Source of the DNA: Aquatica leii
Taxonomy: Eukaryota; Arthropoda; Insecta; Coleoptera; Lampyridae
DNA: 64,000 nucleotides
Direction of reading: 5' to 3'
Assembly (NCBI GenBank): GCA_035610365.1
Contig: CM069432.1
Location: 23,002,354-23,066,353, forward strand
Shown: positions 62,258 through 64,000 of the stretch, one piece after another
Numbering within the stretch: the first letter of the stretch is position 1
Layout of the letters: every line of letters begins with the position of its first letter
The notes under the pieces: generated by a model
The model's input: the letters and a program-made list of their open reading frames with translations, nothing else
Database searches by the model: none
What the model was told of the DNA's origin: nothing
Made by a program: the position numbers and the translations under genes

Positions 62258-64000
62258 GGTTATGAGCCCAGAACGCTGTAAAAATTAAATCAAAAAAAAT
62301 ATATGTCTTTGTCATCAAGTACAATCAAGACTCTTACGAAGGGAAACTATGATACATGGGCTATGCAAATTGAAGCTGTAATGGTAAAAAATAGCACATG
62401 GGAATATGTAAATAGCAAGAAACCAAACCCGAGTTAGTTGAAAATGATAATGCGTCAGTTCAGAGTGTCAGAATATGGGAAGAAGAAGATGCTAAAGATA
62501 AATCAGACTTAATAATTGCTGTCAATCCGAGTTTATTACGAATTGTAAAAGGTTTAAATACATCAAAACAAATTTGGGACAAATATCAGAAAACGGTGAT
62601 TTTCGTACTCAACTGATGGAATTTTTTGACATAATAGCAAAATTGTCAGCCATGGGTGTCGAAATGCATGATGATTTACAATCAATATTAGTTCTTAATG
62701 CATTGCCATCAAGATTTGAAATGTTTAGATGTGTTATGGAGTCTCAAAATAAATTGCTTAAGCCAGATCTACTTCGAGAAAAAGTTATTGAAAAGTATGA
62801 TGCTCAAAGTCAACGTGATACGGAAAATGCAGAGGTTATGTTAGTTAAAAATTTTGAACAGTATCAAAGTAGTGGAAGTCAAGGAAGTAAAAGTCAAGTA
62901 AGTGGTTATCAAAGAGGTGGATATCAAGGAAGTGAATATCGGTATTTTGTAACATTCATTGATGATAGCACACGATGATGTGAAGTTTGATTTTTACATG
63001 ACAAAAAAAGTGTTTTTCAAGCTTTCAAAGAATATAAAGCACGTGTTGAAACCCAGACAAATTGTAAAATTAAATGTTTGATGTCGGATAATGGAACAGA
63101 ATATTATAATAAAGAGTTTGACGAATTTCTGAAGAAAAATGGTATATCTCGACGTCTAACTGTTCCCTATACACCACAGCAAAACGGAGTAGCAGAGCGG
63201 AAAAACAGGACATGGTACGATGTCTTTTAATCTAATCCGGATTAAGTCATGGATTCTGGGTTGAGGCGGTGGATACTTCAAATTATTTAAGAAATAGATG
63301 CCTAACATTTAGCTTAGATAATCATTCTCCATTTGAAATCTGGAAGAAGGAAGTACCTGATTTGAGTAATTTAAAAGTTTTCGGAGCAAAAACGTTCGTC
63401 TTAGAAAAACAACAAGGAAAATCAAAGTTTGATCCGTGTTCAAAAGAATGTATTCTAGTTGATGATTCAGAAGAATCAAAAGCTTTTCGAATATAGATTC
63501 CAATTAAAAAAAAGTTTATTGTTGCAAGAGATGTACAAATCCTTGAAAATCAATTTTTAAATGAAGTAACAGAAGATAAAGTTTCTGATAAAAATGAAGA
63601 AAATATTGAATGCGTTCATATACCAATTAAAGCTCAAAATTAAAATGAAGAAATTGAAAATGATCTAATAAACGAAGATTGCGTACCAAGACAAATTTTA
63701 CATCGAAAACCAGGAAGACCGCGAATAGAAAAATCAGGCAGAACGAAAAATCTACAACACTGAACAGACAACAAATATGAATGAAGACCAAGAGGAATAT
63801 GATGATGAAGATGAAATTCAAGAATATTTAAGTGACGATGAAATATATGTTGACGCATCGGAAAATGAAAACCTGGAAGAAGGAAGTACCTGATTTGAGT
63901 AATTTAAAAGTTTTCGGAGCAAAAACGTTCGTCTTAGAAAAACAACAAGGAAAATCAAAGTTTGATCCGTGTTCAAAAGAAGGTATTCTAGTTGATGATT
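62258..64000 (+). pseudogene. Ty1/copia relic (gag-integrase, internally deleted)
   Basis: Plus strand. Gag begins MSLSSSTIKTLTKGNYDTWA at 62303 and continues in broken frames (ILVLNALPSRFEMFRCVMES near 62690; KPDLLREKVIEKYDAQSQRD). It passes straight from a GYQRGGYQGSEY linker into integrase core (YRYFVTFIDDSTR, 62937-62976), so the zinc knuckle, protease and integrase N-terminus are deleted. The core keeps SDNGTEYYNKEFDEFLKKNG (63083) and PQQNGVAERKNRT (63175-63213), so DDE residues are visible despite stops. The tail FGAKTFVLEKQQGKSKFDP is duplicated at the window end. It would lie in intron 2 of gene B. Confidence 0.8.
63341..64000 (+). repeat. Tandem duplication in copia integrase tail
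   Basis: Positions 63341-63467 and 63874-64000 agree at all but one base (63453 region, AAGAATG versus AAGAAGG). The period is 533 bp and the second unit runs out of the window. Confidence 0.85.

Overview
The window looks like repeat-dense nuclear DNA of an insect or other arthropod. It carries two animal carotenoid-oxygenase genes with short GT-AG introns (40-55 nt), plus Ty3/gypsy, BEL/Pao, copia, jockey-like, Tc1-like, hAT-like and probable Penelope-like sequences. I cannot tell the order or species. No prokaryotic gene organisation, CRISPR array, rRNA or complete tRNA is visible.

Host genes: two tandem carotenoid cleavage/isomero-oxygenase (ninaB/BCO-type) genes lie on the minus strand. 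Gene A (37129 down to 10108) has 12 exons whose lengths sum to 1587 nt, an unbroken 528-residue frame with all four iron-ligand histidines. Gene B (61548 down to 51825, 5' end outside the window) shows ten homologous exons, also unbroken. Small introns match between copies, but intron 7 is 10.6 kb in A and 55 nt in B, and intron 9 is 181 nt in A and 8.0 kb in B. Nearly all the extra length is transposons.

Layout. 1-9698: tandem array of a pol-deleted gypsy-type family, LTR-internal-LTR-internal-LTR, minus strand. 10108-11167: gene A exons 8-12. 11349-21475: hAT-type element in intron 7 (8-bp target duplication), filled by two gypsy relics (C1 plus, C2 minus) joined tail to tail and by a fragment with a hammerhead ribozyme. 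21762-22597: exons 3-7. 22723-24405: TA-flanked MITE split by a solo LTR. 25450-30423: gypsy relic D with a nested LTR. 30424-34412: large inverted repeat with inverted gypsy LTRs, an internal ~1 kb foldback and a 156-bp hairpin. 35424-35940: MITE, a second hammerhead ribozyme and inverted Penelope-like arms. 36873-37129: exons 1-2. 38100-49780: hAT transposase relic split by a young gypsy element F (38413-46019, near-identical LTRs, GATT duplication) and a jockey-like element. 50060-50940: Tc1 relic. 51825-61548: gene B, with gypsy, BEL/Pao, Tc1 and LTR debris in intron 9. 61627-64000: copia relic ending in a 533-bp tandem duplication.

The least expected signals are the two complete type I hammerhead folds, an inverted Penelope-like arm that starts at the ribozyme cleavage site, a minisatellite of six hairpins with covarying stem pairs inside an LTR-like segment, several long palindromes, and two in-frame -1 slippery heptamers in gag-pro-pol of element F. 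All protein identities come from motif recognition by eye; no database search was run.
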